DNA from: Bacteroidota bacterium
Lineage (GTDB): Bacteria > Bacteroidota > Bacteroidia > Chitinophagales > Chitinophagaceae
Direction of reading: 5' to 3'
DNA length: 64,000 nt
NCBI GenBank assembly: GCA_018267915.1
Contig: JAFDXN010000031.1
Span: forward strand, 248,001-312,000
Shown: positions 54,001 to 63,072 of the stretch, in pieces
How the letters are laid out: every line of letters starts with the position of its first letter
How positions within the stretch are numbered: the first letter of the stretch is position 1
Translations under genes and position numbers: made by a program
The notes under the pieces: model-generated
What the model was told of the DNA's origin: nothing
Database searches by the model: none
What the model saw: only the letters and a program-made list of their open reading frames with translations

Positions 54001-54442
54001 TAGTAGTGTTACAGTTGGAATCGCGTTTTGCCAGCACGAACTCAAATGGTATACGCGTACCACCACTGCTAGTGTCCGGGTAGCCGGCCCACTGGGCAGC
54101 ATATGCCTTATTCAGGTAGTCGATCATGCCGGTAAGCTGTGCGTCAGTAGGGTTATATAAGCTGCCTATTGGGTTAGCGCCACCCGGCAGCATTACGTGT
54201 ATCACTACCGGTATCTGGTAAGCTTTACCCGGGCCGTAGTTGGCGGGCCCTACGAGCGCGTTAGGCAGCGGACCTTGCTGTATCTGCGCCCAGGCAGCAT
54301 CCATCTGTGCAACAGCGGCAGCATAGGCGGGGTCGGTAGCCAACAGGCGATGATGGGCCGTATCGAAACCACAGTACTGAGCATTGGCCATAGAGTAAAA
54401 ACCAAAGCACGCTAAAAAGAGTAGCGTAATTTTTCGTATCAT
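51074..54442 (-). CDS. Secreted M43-type (cytophagalysin/pappalysin-like) metalloprotease with T9SS sorting domain
   Basis: 1122 residues. Signal peptide to ~residue 21 (MANAQ). Catalytic domain ~75-350 with the zinc motif HEIGHAMTLYHTF (His243, Glu244, His247, His253) and a Met-turn NFMDYSSC, as in M43 peptidases. A GEVED domain (~370-515, YMDLSCKEGATLDAGSTYTL and VYLDMNNDGTF) and about five Ig/PKD-like repeats with PTYKWYVNGV cores follow. The last ~80 residues (VKIYPNPTSGQVVIDWGS to the end) are a type A T9SS sorting domain. It should be an extracellular protease; substrate unknown. Confidence 0.92.
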   Translation of the reverse strand: MIRKITLLFLACFGFYSMANAQYCGFDTAHHRLLATDPAYAAAVAQMDAAWAQIQQGPLPNALVGPANYGPGKAYQIPVVIHVMLPGGANPIGSLYNPTDAQLTGMIDYLNKAYAAQWAGYPDTSSGGTRIPFEFVLAKRDSNCNTTTGIERIDASGVTNYTSGGVQSATGIGTPDINIKNLSRWPVDRYYNIWIVNKIDGEDGTGPGPFTAGFAYLAPAPANEDGTIMLALTSTAGEITLPHEIGHAMTLYHTFEGGGPTTCPPLGPCASTGDLVCDTEPEKQSQFNCPSDPNPCTGISYNNVQHNFMDYSSCQNRFTPGQKTRMLNGLLSYRGGFTGSLGGVATGTGPAAAACNTATAQPANTFNAGPREVKISDASYTYLDYSTSGYNGDGNLAYMDLSCKEGATLDAGSTYTLSVKTGFWTEKVRVYLDMNNDGTFAPSELIYSHDGTLNNETHTTSWVVPSVITNPSLVTCTPLRMRVVTDRTAAITNPDPCNVVSGQAEDYSITIVGTGAGGGTVAITQLNGLPVSCNTDTLNFSATANNVVNPTYKWFVNGVSTGVTTTTYSSNTLANGDVVTAKIYFATTCGSDSAVSNGITITHSGIIAPSATIDLTGGNPVSCTGDTLTYGVVATVNPGTNPTYKWYVNGVQVGTGASYTSSTLNTGDQVHVQITSNSPCAIPDTGSSNYMTVTHGTITPMNSIALINGNNPGCPNQVLTFKATPTNGGSSPTYTWYVNGVAAPGNTNTFSGTFNNGDVITSTLHSSASCASPDSGVSNPITVVISYDSQTVTIMTAAAMPVCATHWVTFQATTLNIGETIQWQVNGVNVPGATNNTFSTNTLNDGDVVTAVISIVNSCIYNPVDTSNPITVTVLPSTTPSLSAAITLGNNPGCLDSLVQFTGTYSNFGTNPNVVWLVNGTQVATGTTFSSTGLLNGDVVTFRVNQTDGECYTSDTLSQSIVMTLSPTPPTPLLSLIGNMLVATGSGDYIWYGPNGLIPGATTNTYHPTVLGPYWCVNVSTGCRSNPSNVLTISLLDIGSYNMDNVKIYPNPTSGQVVIDWGSNVNVKVDVFNITGQGLLHQDVVNQSKKVMDLSYLPAGEYFLVIKDETGNTGTAKVTIAK

Positions 54443-54583
54443 GCTATTGTATATTTAAGTAGATATTGAGTTTCGTAAAAATACGACATCCGTTCAAATA
54501 ATGGTAGAATGCCTGCAATTTTCTTTTTTTCAGTAAAAATTATGTAAACCTGCCCTGAAACTTTATTTTTTTATATTAAATCC

Positions 54584-54591
54584 TATCTTTG
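54584..54591 (+). promoter_or_regulatory. -7 promoter element of secDF
   Basis: TATCTTTG fits TAnnTTTG, 55 bases before the ATG; the -33 region is T-rich. Confidence 0.6.
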
Positions 54592-54646
54592 CCAACCTCT
54601 GATTTTTTATTAAAAAATTACATAATAGTTTAATTTAAAGACACCT

Positions 54647-57600
54647 ATGCAATTAAAAGGGTTGGTGAAATTTTTTACCGCGGCACTTATATTGATATCT
54701 CTGTACCAGCTTTCTTTTACTTCGATCGTTCGCAGTGTGGAGACAAAGATGCACCTCAGGGCTGAGCGTGCGGCTAAGGCAGATGACCCATCTGCCACAG
54801 GCAGGAAGAGGGATAGCCTTATCGAACAACATCTCCAGGGCATTACGGACAGCATGCAAGGTGAAACCGTGTTCAGCGTGCCGCTGCTGAAAAAATATAA
54901 TTACCAGGAAGCAAAGGAACAGGAACTGAACCTTGGCCTAGACCTCCAGGGTGGTATGAACGTAACGCTTGAGGTTAGCCTGGACGAGCTGGTACGTTCT
55001 ATGTCCAACAACCCGCAGGATGCATTGCTTAACAAAGCCATTGCTGATGCGAACACTGCCAAGGCCAACAGCCAGGCGAACTTCGTAACGCTTTTTGGTG
55101 AGGCCTTTAAAAAGGACAATCCCAATGCCAAGCTTGCTTACCTGTTTACCAAGCCGGCTGAGAAAGAAATAACGCTGAATTCAACCAACGACCAGGTACT
55201 TTCCAAGATCAATAAGGAAGCAAAAGATGCGATCAAGCGTACCTATAATGTACTCCTGACCCGTATTGATAAGTTCGGTGTGGCTAACCCCAACGTAAAC
55301 CTGGACGAGAACAAAGGTATCATTACTGTGGAGCTGGCAGGTGTGCGCAACCCTGAGCGTGTACGCTCTTACCTGCAGTCGACCGCCAAGCTGCAGTTTT
55401 TTGAAACCTATACTAATAATGAAGTGTTGCCTATGCTGGATGCGGCCAATACCGCACTGGCCGGATACCTTTCGGGCACGAAAGAGGACACTACCGCAAA
55501 CGATACATCTAAGACAGCCAAAGCAGCAGCCAATGACACTACAAAAACCGCGGCGGCTGCAAAAGCAGATACCGGAAGCCTTTCGGCAATGCTAAGCTCC
55601 GGCAAAGCAGCAAAGGCGAAGGATGGAACAGTAGCCAAGGGGAATGACTCAACGTCTCTGAAAGAGGCGGAAATGAAGCGAAAAAATCCATTAATGTCGG
55701 TTTGGTTCCCGAACGTGACGCGCGAGGGTGCGCCCAACGATGGGCCGGTAGTAGGTATCATCCCTAAAAAAGACACAGCTAAGCTGAACCAATATCTAAG
55801 GCTGGACGTAGTAAGGAATAAGTTCCCTAACAATATAAAATTTGTGTACGGCGCCGAAGAGAAAAAGGAACGTCGCAATCCTAATGCGCCACTTTATTTA
55901 TATGCCATTAAAACGGTGCCCGGTGAAACAGAGTCGAAACTGGAAGGCGACCACGTAACCGATGCCCGCATGGATTACAACCCTCTCTCGGGTCAACCGG
56001 AAGTAACCATGAGGATGGACCTGACGGGTGCGCGAGCCTGGAAGAAAATGACGGGTGAGAATGTGGGCCGCTACGTTGCCGTGGTACTTGACGACCGCGT
56101 TTATTCCTGCCCGGTGGTGAATGGTGAAATACCCAATGGTAATACTTCTATTGCAGGCCATTTTACCGCTGAAGAAGCAAATGACCTGGCTAACATCCTG
56201 AAATCGGGTAAACTGCCGGCGCCGGCGCACATCGTGCAGGAGCAGGTAGTTGGGCCTACCCTGGGTGCGGAGTCGATACACTCGGGTATGATATCTCTTG
56301 CGGTATCCTTCCTGGTGATCTTCCTGCTGATGCTGGTATACTATAATACCGGCGGCCTCGTGGCTGATATTTCACTGATCCTGAACCTTCTGTTCACCAT
56401 CGGTATTCTTTCGGCACTACATGCCACGCTTACTATGCCGGGCATCGCCGGCCTGGTGCTGACCATAGGTATGGCCGTGGATACGAACGTTATCATTTTC
56501 GAACGTATCAAAGAAGAGCTGACGGCCGGCAAAAGTTATGCGCAGGCAGTCACAGACGGTTATAAAAGGTCTTATTCGCCGGTACTCGATGGTCACGTCA
56601 CTACATTGATCACGGCGATCATCCTGTTCATTTTCGGCCTTGGCCCGGTATTAGGTTTCGCTACTACCCAGATAATCGGTATCCTCTTATCATTGTTCTG
56701 CGGTATCCTTGTGTCGCGCCTGATAACAGATATGTATACTAAACGTGAGCGTCACTTCAAGTATTTCACAGGCCTTTCAAAGTCGATCTTCCGTAAAGCC
56801 CATTTCAAATTTGTTGAGGTACGTAAATACACTTATGTAATATCGGGCATTGTGCTTATTCTTGGTATCGCTTCGTTCATACATGGCTTCGACTATGGTG
56901 TTGAATTCGCCGGTGGCCGTAGCTATACCGTGAAGTTCAATGACCAACACAAGGTTTCCGACGTGCGTGAAAAGCTTAAGCCATACTTCGGTGAGTATCC
57001 GGTGGTTAAGACGATCGGTACGGACAATCATCTCAACATCACCACTTCTTACCTGATCAAAGAACCCGGACAGGGAGTGGAGCGGAAGGTACAGGACCGC
57101 CTGCTGGAGGGCCTTGTGAAAGAGCATTTCCTGCCTGAAGGTACTACTGCAGATGTGTTTGCAAGCAAATACCTCCAAAGCTCTCAGACGGTATTGCCAA
57201 CCATATCGGATGACCTGGTTGCAGGCGCTAAATGGGCTACGATCATTTCGCTGATAGCGATCTCGTTCTATGTCTTGCTGCGTTTCCGTAAATGGCAATA
57301 TTCACTGGGTACCGTGCTTTCATTGCTGCACGACGTGTGCGTAACGCTTGCCGTATTCTCCTTCTTCCGGGGTGTGGTGCCTTTCGCACTCGAGATCGAC
57401 CAGCACTTCATTGCTGCGATACTGACCGTGATTGGCTTCTCGATGAACGATACAGTTATCGTGTTCGACCGTATTCGTGAATACTTCCGTAAGTCGCCTA
57501 ACGAGAGTAAGACCAGTGTGATCAACCGCGCGATCAATGATACCCTAAGCCGTACGATCATGACATCGCTTTGCGTATTCCTGACCATCCTGATCCTCTT

Positions 57601-57781
57601 CCTGTTTGGCGGGGAGGTGACCCGTGGTTTTGCATTTGCAATGCTGATAGGTGTGGTCACCGGTACTTATTCTTCTATCTTCGTTGCCGCCCCTATCCTT
57701 GTGGATATGGATAAGAAGGACAAGCTGAAGATCGAGGTGGACCGCGATGCCAGGATCGAAGAACTTAAGAAACTGGCTTAG
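54647..57781 (+). CDS. secDF: Fused protein translocase subunit SecDF
   Basis: 1044 residues combining SecD and SecF, the Bacteroidota form. SecDF uses the proton gradient to pull substrates out of SecYEG on the periplasmic side. SecD part with LGLDLQGGMNVTLEV (D1 motif), YRAVVLDDRVYSCPV-like region (RYVAVVLDDRVYSCPV) and six membrane segments from ~545; SecF part from ~735 with GVEFAGGRSYTVKF and FSMNDTVIVFDRIRE. Within the first periplasmic domain, residues ~277-340 are a low-complexity insert rich in Ala, Lys, Thr and Asp, not expected in SecD. A promoter and terminator flank it. Confidence 0.96.
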   Translation: MQLKGLVKFFTAALILISLYQLSFTSIVRSVETKMHLRAERAAKADDPSATGRKRDSLIEQHLQGITDSMQGETVFSVPLLKKYNYQEAKEQELNLGLDLQGGMNVTLEVSLDELVRSMSNNPQDALLNKAIADANTAKANSQANFVTLFGEAFKKDNPNAKLAYLFTKPAEKEITLNSTNDQVLSKINKEAKDAIKRTYNVLLTRIDKFGVANPNVNLDENKGIITVELAGVRNPERVRSYLQSTAKLQFFETYTNNEVLPMLDAANTALAGYLSGTKEDTTANDTSKTAKAAANDTTKTAAAAKADTGSLSAMLSSGKAAKAKDGTVAKGNDSTSLKEAEMKRKNPLMSVWFPNVTREGAPNDGPVVGIIPKKDTAKLNQYLRLDVVRNKFPNNIKFVYGAEEKKERRNPNAPLYLYAIKTVPGETESKLEGDHVTDARMDYNPLSGQPEVTMRMDLTGARAWKKMTGENVGRYVAVVLDDRVYSCPVVNGEIPNGNTSIAGHFTAEEANDLANILKSGKLPAPAHIVQEQVVGPTLGAESIHSGMISLAVSFLVIFLLMLVYYNTGGLVADISLILNLLFTIGILSALHATLTMPGIAGLVLTIGMAVDTNVIIFERIKEELTAGKSYAQAVTDGYKRSYSPVLDGHVTTLITAIILFIFGLGPVLGFATTQIIGILLSLFCGILVSRLITDMYTKRERHFKYFTGLSKSIFRKAHFKFVEVRKYTYVISGIVLILGIASFIHGFDYGVEFAGGRSYTVKFNDQHKVSDVREKLKPYFGEYPVVKTIGTDNHLNITTSYLIKEPGQGVERKVQDRLLEGLVKEHFLPEGTTADVFASKYLQSSQTVLPTISDDLVAGAKWATIISLIAISFYVLLRFRKWQYSLGTVLSLLHDVCVTLAVFSFFRGVVPFALEIDQHFIAAILTVIGFSMNDTVIVFDRIREYFRKSPNESKTSVINRAINDTLSRTIMTSLCVFLTILILFLFGGEVTRGFAFAMLIGVVTGTYSSIFVAAPILVDMDKKDKLKIEVDRDARIEELKKLA

Positions 57782-57804
57782 TAAGTCAAAGCAAAAAGTA
57801 TTTA

Positions 57805-57836
57805 CCGTTCCGCCCTTAGGGCGGAACGGTTTTTTT
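57805..57836 (+). terminator. Terminator of secDF
   Basis: Perfect 11-bp stem CCGTTCCGCCC / GGGCGGAACGG, TTA loop, followed by seven Ts. Confidence 0.95.
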
Positions 57837-57885
57837 ATGGGATCGTTCGGATTGTTAATGAATACACTTCAATTATCATAATCAC

Positions 57886-57893
57886 TACATTTG
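57886..57893 (+). promoter_or_regulatory. -7 promoter element just before the mlaE-like gene
   Basis: TACATTTG; only 5 bases separate it from the ATG at 57899, so transcription would start at or next to the start codon. Confidence 0.55.
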
Positions 57894-57898
57894 TATCC

Positions 57899-58642
57899 AT
57901 GTTCAGGCAATTTTTTGAACACCTCGGTAAGCTATCTCTTATGTTGAGAGGGTCTGTGTCCAGACCCGAGAATTTCAAAGTATACTGGATAGAGTTCATG
58001 GAGCAATGCAATGACATAGGCATTCGCTCTTTGCCCATAGTCCTGATCATTTCAGTTTTTCTGGGTATGGTGCTTACAGTGCAGACCGCTTACCAGCTCA
58101 TCAGCCCCCTGGTTCCCAAACCGGTTGTTGCCGGTATTGTACGGGATTCAACTATCCTGGAGCTTTCGCCAACGGTTATATGCATTGTGTTGGCAGGCGT
58201 GGTGGGTTCGAAAATAGCCTCAGAACTCGGCAATATGCGCGTGAGTGAGCAAATAGATGCGCTGGAGATCATGGGCATCAATACCAAGACTTACCTGGTG
58301 TTACCAAAGATCATCGCGGCGCTGCTAATGGTGCCCTGCCTTATTGTGCTTTCTATTGCCGTTAGTATCTGGGGCGGCTATGTGGCAGGCATGTTCTCAA
58401 GCATCCTCACCAAAGAGCAGTTTTTCCAGGGGCTTACCCAAGGCTTCCTGCCCTATAATTTGTTCTTCGCAATGGCAAAGGCTTTCACCTTCGCCTTTAT
58501 CATTTCGGTGGTGCCGGCGTATTATGGTTATTATGTGCAGGGCGGTGCGCTGGAGATAGGCCGCGCATCCACTACCTCTGTAGTGGTAAGCTGTATATTG
58601 ATACTGGTTGCCGATTACGGCCTTTCGGTACTACTGCTTTGA
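57899..58642 (+). CDS. mlaE: MlaE-family ABC transporter permease (lipid transport)
   Basis: 247 residues with five to six membrane segments. The N-terminus FEHLGKLSLMLRG and the SEQIDALEIMGINTKTYLVLPK segment are diagnostic for the MlaE/YrbE permease family, which with an MlaF-type ATPase and an MCE protein moves phospholipids between the membranes in Gram-negative bacteria. The ATPase and MCE genes are not adjacent downstream; the next gene is an unrelated small protein, so the permease is uncoupled from its partners here. Start fixed by homology to the usual N-terminus. Confidence 0.92.
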   Translation: MFRQFFEHLGKLSLMLRGSVSRPENFKVYWIEFMEQCNDIGIRSLPIVLIISVFLGMVLTVQTAYQLISPLVPKPVVAGIVRDSTILELSPTVICIVLAGVVGSKIASELGNMRVSEQIDALEIMGINTKTYLVLPKIIAALLMVPCLIVLSIAVSIWGGYVAGMFSSILTKEQFFQGLTQGFLPYNLFFAMAKAFTFAFIISVVPAYYGYYVQGGALEIGRASTTSVVVSCILILVADYGLSVLLL

Positions 58643-58794
58643 TGCGACCGATTATTTAATCGTAAATTTTTTTGCGCTTCCTTGAAACCAGGTGTTACAA
58701 AGGCCCCGCAAACCGCCGTCATACTTTTTCCTGACCATTGTCATTTTATCCGGTGCAAATCCTGCGGATTTTTGTTTCACTAAATCAAAAGGAC

Positions 58795-59178
58795 ATGCGA
58801 AAAGTAAGCATTAAGCACATGAACAATGCCCATACCGACTGGCTACGGGCCCTGGATTTTTATAAGGAAGAGATCGGTATTCTGAAGGGCCGCCTTACCG
58901 AGATAGCAGGCAAGAACACTGCGCCAGATGTGATGCGCCAGGTAGAACACTACGAAAACCAGTTCGCTATACAGCGCGACAATATTGAGCGCCTTGCACA
59001 CGATACGCGCACTAATGTTGGAAGTGCAGCCGAAGAATTAAAAAAATCACCTGAAGGTTATATCGACGCAACCCTGCTCACGAGCCACAACACGCTCGAG
59101 CAACGTTTCAGGCAGGAAGAGAAAACCATTCATGAACTGAGGCACGAATTCAACGACTTCGCAGCTGAGTGGATGTAA
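58795..59178 (+). CDS. Small coiled-coil protein, unknown function
   Basis: 127 residues from the ATG at 58795 (MRKVSIKHMNNAHTDWLRAL); a TTG at 58738 is in frame but unlikely. Almost entirely helical and charged, with heptad-like runs (FYKEEIGILKGRLTEIAG, QRFRQEEKTIHELRHEF). No signal peptide. I do not recognise the family; similar small cytoplasmic coiled-coil proteins occur in Chitinophagaceae. It converges on the DinB-like gene, 7 bases between the stops. Confidence 0.65.
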   Translation: MRKVSIKHMNNAHTDWLRALDFYKEEIGILKGRLTEIAGKNTAPDVMRQVEHYENQFAIQRDNIERLAHDTRTNVGSAAEELKKSPEGYIDATLLTSHNTLEQRFRQEEKTIHELRHEFNDFAAEWM

Positions 59179-59185
59179 GTCAGTA

Positions 59186-59653
59186 TTAGCCTTCCAAAAG
59201 AAGTTTTTTTAAAAGCGTTATCTGTCCCAGGTGGTAATGTGTGTGTTCGATAATGCCCTGTATATTGCGGTAATAGGTGCCGTACTTTTCTTCTACAAAG
59301 GTTTCCCATAGTCTGGAGTCCGGGAGCTGTTCCACCAGCTCGGCAAAGTGATTCGCGCTGGCCCAGACTGTATCAAGGAATTGCTCCCAATCCTGTTCCG
59401 ACTGTATGGGTGGATGATCGAAGCTGTACTTATCGTGCGCATCCAGCGGATTACCCTCCAGCACTTTCGCAGTCACCACAATAAAATAGTGGGTGTGGTA
59501 GACCAAGGTAGCTATAGTATTGAAAGAATGTACTTTCGTCGTTGCCTGTTGCCAGTCAACGTCTTTCAGGCTATCTTTCATGTTCACCCATGTCCAGTTT
59601 ACACCAAAGTGTACTTCCCGCAGGTTTCTGGCCAGCTGCGACGTTACTTGCAT
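59186..59653 (-). CDS. DinB-family protein (putative metal-dependent)
   Basis: 155 residues, four-helix-bundle DinB/DUF1572-like. Candidate metal-binding histidines lie in NTIATLVYHTHYF (~46-58) and IIEHTHYHLGQI (~133-144), as in this family, where three His bind a metal. Members are often thiol-dependent S-transferases such as bacillithiol transferases, or stress-induced proteins; substrate here is unknown. Stand-alone gene on the minus strand, just downstream of the phytochrome operon. Confidence 0.8.
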   Translation of the reverse strand: MQVTSQLARNLREVHFGVNWTWVNMKDSLKDVDWQQATTKVHSFNTIATLVYHTHYFIVVTAKVLEGNPLDAHDKYSFDHPPIQSEQDWEQFLDTVWASANHFAELVEQLPDSRLWETFVEEKYGTYYRNIQGIIEHTHYHLGQITLLKKLLLEG

Positions 59654-59705
59654 CTATATATCCGATTTATAGCAGCAAATTAAACTATAATCAGATTGTG
59701 TGTAC

Positions 59706-61970
59706 TTAGTTTTTAACAGCAGGGAAATACAAAGAAAAGCTAGCTCCTTCTCCCGGAGTGCCTGAAGCCTGAATATAACCTTTATGGTTTTGCATGATCT
59801 TTCTGCAAAGCGCGAGGCCGATGCCCGATCCCTCGTATTGCGATATGCCATGAAGGCGCGTAAATACTTTAAAGATGCTTTCCGCGAACGAGTTGTCAAA
59901 ACCAATACCGTTGTCTGATATGATAATACGGTTAAAGCCATCGCCGTGAGCAGCCTCGCTTGCATCTGTCGCCCAGCGGATATTTACTTCGGGTGGGATG
60001 CCGGGTCTTGAAAACTTTAAAGAATTGCGGATAAGGTTGAGGAATAGTTGCCTAAGCAGCAAAGGTATGCCTTTGACCTGCGGTAGCTCGTCGTATGATA
60101 TTGTGGCACTGTGTTCAGCTATTTCATCTTTCAATTCATCTTTCACCTCTTCTAGTACATGACCAAGTTCTATCGTTTCAAACTGCTCATGTAAGTGCCG
60201 CACTTTGTTATAAGCAGTGATATCCGATATCAACTGCTGCATTTTATTTGCTGACTTGTTTACTTTTTGCAAAGACAAGATGCCAGATTCTGATAGCCGT
60301 TCCTGCTCCCGATCAAGTAGCTTTGATGCAAACATCTGAATCTTACGTAGCGGCTCTTTCAGGTCGTGCGAACTGATCCAATTGATGTTCTCCAGTTCAG
60401 TGTTTGCCTCCTGCAGCTGTTGGGTTAATAATCTGTGCCGTTTCTCTTCCTCGCTTATAAGTATGAGTGTAACGTGTTTTTGCAGTGCGTGTGCAAAAGT
60501 TGCTGTGGCCAGCAGTTCGGGTTTGGTCCATTCTTTACTCTGGTATTGTAATATCTGTTTCCAGAGTTCAAAGGAATTGCGAGGTGACAGACCTTTTTCT
60601 GTTTTCACTATTGCAGTATCGGGATTTCCTCCCCAGTGAACCTCTTCCTTTGTCTCGGGGGCAAACCAGACTACACAGTCATTTTGAATGCCACTCAATG
60701 AGTGGTAAATAATTCCGGCGCCCGTTGATGCGAACTCTTTTGCTTCCGGGTATACATCATTAAGCCGCGATGTGGCGTACTCACCGTGTTTTGTATGTTT
60801 ATCGAGCCATGTGCAAAGCTTTTTTATTGAGTCATCACCAGGAGTTTTACCATTTTTATAAATGGTTCCTTCGAACATTATCGCAACGCCGCCTGCCCTG
60901 CAGAGTGTGAGCAATGACTCATCTTTTACTATTTTATCAAACGATTCGGGAGTCGCTTCCTGTTTATCCTCAAGCAGTTTTTCGAGAGCGGCATTTATTG
61001 CTTCACCTGCTTTGTATTCCTCATTCAACTGCCGCACATTGATCTGTGAAGTAAGAAAATATCCCTGCATTTGCGCCGCTATCCTTGCGTACAGGGGAAC
61101 GTATTTTGCTGAATAATGATGGCAGGTAATAAGCCCCCAGAGACGGTTATTGTGTATAAGTGATATGGTGAGTGTGGCGCCAACACCCATGTTTTGTAAG
61201 TACTGGATGTGTATGGGAGACACACTACGGAGGTATGACCTACTCAGGTCGAGCGTTTTGTCCGGGGTGTCATCTATAGTATAGATGGGCACCGGTTTGT
61301 CATTCACGCTTACTATCATACGCATCAGATTTGTAAGGTATAGCCGGCGCGCCTGTGCGGGAATATCGGTGTGCGGATAGTGCAAACCAAAGTAGGACTC
61401 GATACCTTCTATCTTGCTTTCTGCAAACACTTCACCGTTATAGTCCTTGTCGAAGCGGTATATCATTACCCTATCGTAGCCGGTTAAAGCCCTTGTATGC
61501 TCTGCTACCCCTTTACAAAGCTCTTGCAGCGTCTCAGCACGTTCCATAGAGCCTACAAACTGTATGGTCTGGTCATAGACGGCACTGATGGCCGGAGCGT
61601 CGGGATCGACAGACTCGAACTCAGCGACAAAGGTATTGCTTACCAAATGCATGCTACACAGCAGCTCCTTGCCATTTATCGTAAGTTCAAAAGGTGGGTT
61701 GACGGCATTCTTTTGCTGCTGTACATAAGCTACAAGTCGTTCGGCAGTATCCTCGCCTAATATTTCTTCCAGCTTTTTGCCGAGACATTGCTCATGGCTT
61801 ATCCCGATAAAGTCTTTTACATTGCCACTGCAATAGTCGATGATATGGCTATTAGCGTCTAAGGCGATAAGAAAACCATGGGGTTGGATGCTGCCGGGTA
61901 TATGGATCGGTTCCTGTTCGCAGTTGCTAAGGTTGACCAATTCCCTGTTGATGATGTCTTTTATTTTCAT
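59706..61970 (-). CDS. bphP: Bacteriophytochrome histidine kinase
   Basis: 754 residues with the full PAS-GAF-PHY-HisKA-HATPase layout. Cys17 (LSNCEQEPIHIPGSIQPHG) is the biliverdin attachment site; the GAF domain has HTDIPAQARRLYL and the PHY tongue PRNSF (~residue 470). The kinase core has the H-box ISSHDLKEPLRKIQMF, N-box NLIRNSLKFSRPG, G1 SDNGIGFD and G2 GSGIGLALCRKI. It should sense red/far-red light and phosphorylate the single-domain regulator of the same operon. Its ATG overlaps the heme oxygenase stop by 4 bases, coupling the sensor with supply of its chromophore. Confidence 0.96.
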   Translation of the reverse strand: MKIKDIINRELVNLSNCEQEPIHIPGSIQPHGFLIALDANSHIIDYCSGNVKDFIGISHEQCLGKKLEEILGEDTAERLVAYVQQQKNAVNPPFELTINGKELLCSMHLVSNTFVAEFESVDPDAPAISAVYDQTIQFVGSMERAETLQELCKGVAEHTRALTGYDRVMIYRFDKDYNGEVFAESKIEGIESYFGLHYPHTDIPAQARRLYLTNLMRMIVSVNDKPVPIYTIDDTPDKTLDLSRSYLRSVSPIHIQYLQNMGVGATLTISLIHNNRLWGLITCHHYSAKYVPLYARIAAQMQGYFLTSQINVRQLNEEYKAGEAINAALEKLLEDKQEATPESFDKIVKDESLLTLCRAGGVAIMFEGTIYKNGKTPGDDSIKKLCTWLDKHTKHGEYATSRLNDVYPEAKEFASTGAGIIYHSLSGIQNDCVVWFAPETKEEVHWGGNPDTAIVKTEKGLSPRNSFELWKQILQYQSKEWTKPELLATATFAHALQKHVTLILISEEEKRHRLLTQQLQEANTELENINWISSHDLKEPLRKIQMFASKLLDREQERLSESGILSLQKVNKSANKMQQLISDITAYNKVRHLHEQFETIELGHVLEEVKDELKDEIAEHSATISYDELPQVKGIPLLLRQLFLNLIRNSLKFSRPGIPPEVNIRWATDASEAAHGDGFNRIIISDNGIGFDNSFAESIFKVFTRLHGISQYEGSGIGLALCRKIMQNHKGYIQASGTPGEGASFSLYFPAVKN

Positions 61971-62578
61971 GGATTATAACGGGAGAAATAGTTTTCGATA
62001 CTGCTAAATGCAGCCTTGGCGCCTTCGATAACCTCCTGGGCATGGTTGCCTTTGATGGCGTACCTGCTGAAAATATCAAGGAATGTCTTCCAGTACCTGC
62101 CAGTTACATCTCCATATCCCGAAAAGAACCTGGCGCCATTGTGTTCATCAAAACCCAGTTTCTCTTTTATGTGTTTCAGCAATATTCTGCCGCCAAGTGT
62201 CGATCCTTCCATTACATACATATAACCCATCGCAAAAGGTACTGTCGCCCAGGTAGTTGAAGGGTGATATGTTTCGCCTATTTGATTTGACGCCGGCAGG
62301 GTCCGCAAATCTTCCTCTATAGCGTTAAGTTTGCTTCGCTGCGCCATGTCTGGGAAATATTGGGCGATCAGGGGTATGACGTTCTGCTCGTGGTAAGTTA
62401 TTACCTCGCGCATATAATGCAGGTAGCGGGTGTAGTCCTCGGTTGACACCTCTTCACTTAAAAGCAGTTTTGACAACGGGGCTGCTTCCAGTTTTCGATG
62501 GTTTTCCTCCGTTTCTTTTCTTAACTCTATAAGGAAATGTTCCTGTTCGGTCATTGCTGCCGATGTTTTTACCTCCAT
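61967..62578 (-). CDS. bphO: Biliverdin-producing heme oxygenase
   Basis: 203 residues, bacterial heme oxygenase size. The proximal heme ligand lies in EENHRKLEAAPLSKLLL (residues ~20-36), and GYMYVMEGSTLGGRIL is the distal-helix signature with flexible glycines. It opens heme to biliverdin, the chromophore of the adjacent BphP. The stop overlaps the bphP start by 4 bases, and the response regulator gene ends 11 bases upstream, so the three genes form an operon. It may also release iron, but the context points to chromophore supply. Confidence 0.93.
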   Translation of the reverse strand: MEVKTSAAMTEQEHFLIELRKETEENHRKLEAAPLSKLLLSEEVSTEDYTRYLHYMREVITYHEQNVIPLIAQYFPDMAQRSKLNAIEEDLRTLPASNQIGETYHPSTTWATVPFAMGYMYVMEGSTLGGRILLKHIKEKLGFDEHNGARFFSGYGDVTGRYWKTFLDIFSRYAIKGNHAQEVIEGAKAAFSSIENYFSRYNP

Positions 62579-62589
62579 AATATGATGTA

Positions 62590-63027
62590 TTATGGCGTGT
62601 ATACAAAATCTGTGCCTGCGGTCTTAAACATCTCCCAGTCAATAGATAATATATGGCGGAGGATCTTCTTTAAATCGTTGTAGGAATTGGGTTTATTGAT
62701 ATATAACGTGGCGCCTAGTGAGCGCGTGGTTTCAATGCTCGCCACATCGTTGGATGTGGAAAATACTATCACCGGCAGATTTTTCAGCCGTTCTGATTGT
62801 CTTATTTCTTTGAGCACGTCATAGCCGTTTTTTACCGGCATATTGAGATCCAGGAAAATGAGGTGTGCAGAGGGAGGCGGATTGCGAAGGACGTTCATCA
62901 ATTCCTCGCCGTTGTTTTGTGTAAAGATCAAGATGTCTTCATTGATCTCAGCGACTATTTCTCGAAACACTTCCTGGTCATCGGTGTCGTCATCTGTATA
63001 GAAAATATTATATACAAGATCGGTCAT
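62590..63027 (-). CDS. Single-domain response regulator (phytochrome partner)
   Basis: 145 residues from the ATG at 63027 (MTDLVYNIFYTDDDTDDQEV); the TTG at 63075 in frame is less likely. It is only a receiver domain: acidic cluster TDDDTDD, phospho-acceptor Asp in LIFLDLNMPVKNG, Thr in VFSTSND and Lys in YINKPNS. No output domain, as in the Rcp/BphR partners of phytochrome kinases. First gene of the operon with bphO and bphP. Confidence 0.9.
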   Translation of the reverse strand: MTDLVYNIFYTDDDTDDQEVFREIVAEINEDILIFTQNNGEELMNVLRNPPPSAHLIFLDLNMPVKNGYDVLKEIRQSERLKNLPVIVFSTSNDVASIETTRSLGATLYINKPNSYNDLKKILRHILSIDWEMFKTAGTDFVYTP

Positions 63028-63072
63028 TACTTCCGTATTAATTATGGTGGAAAGAGGTTTTAAACAGGAAGT

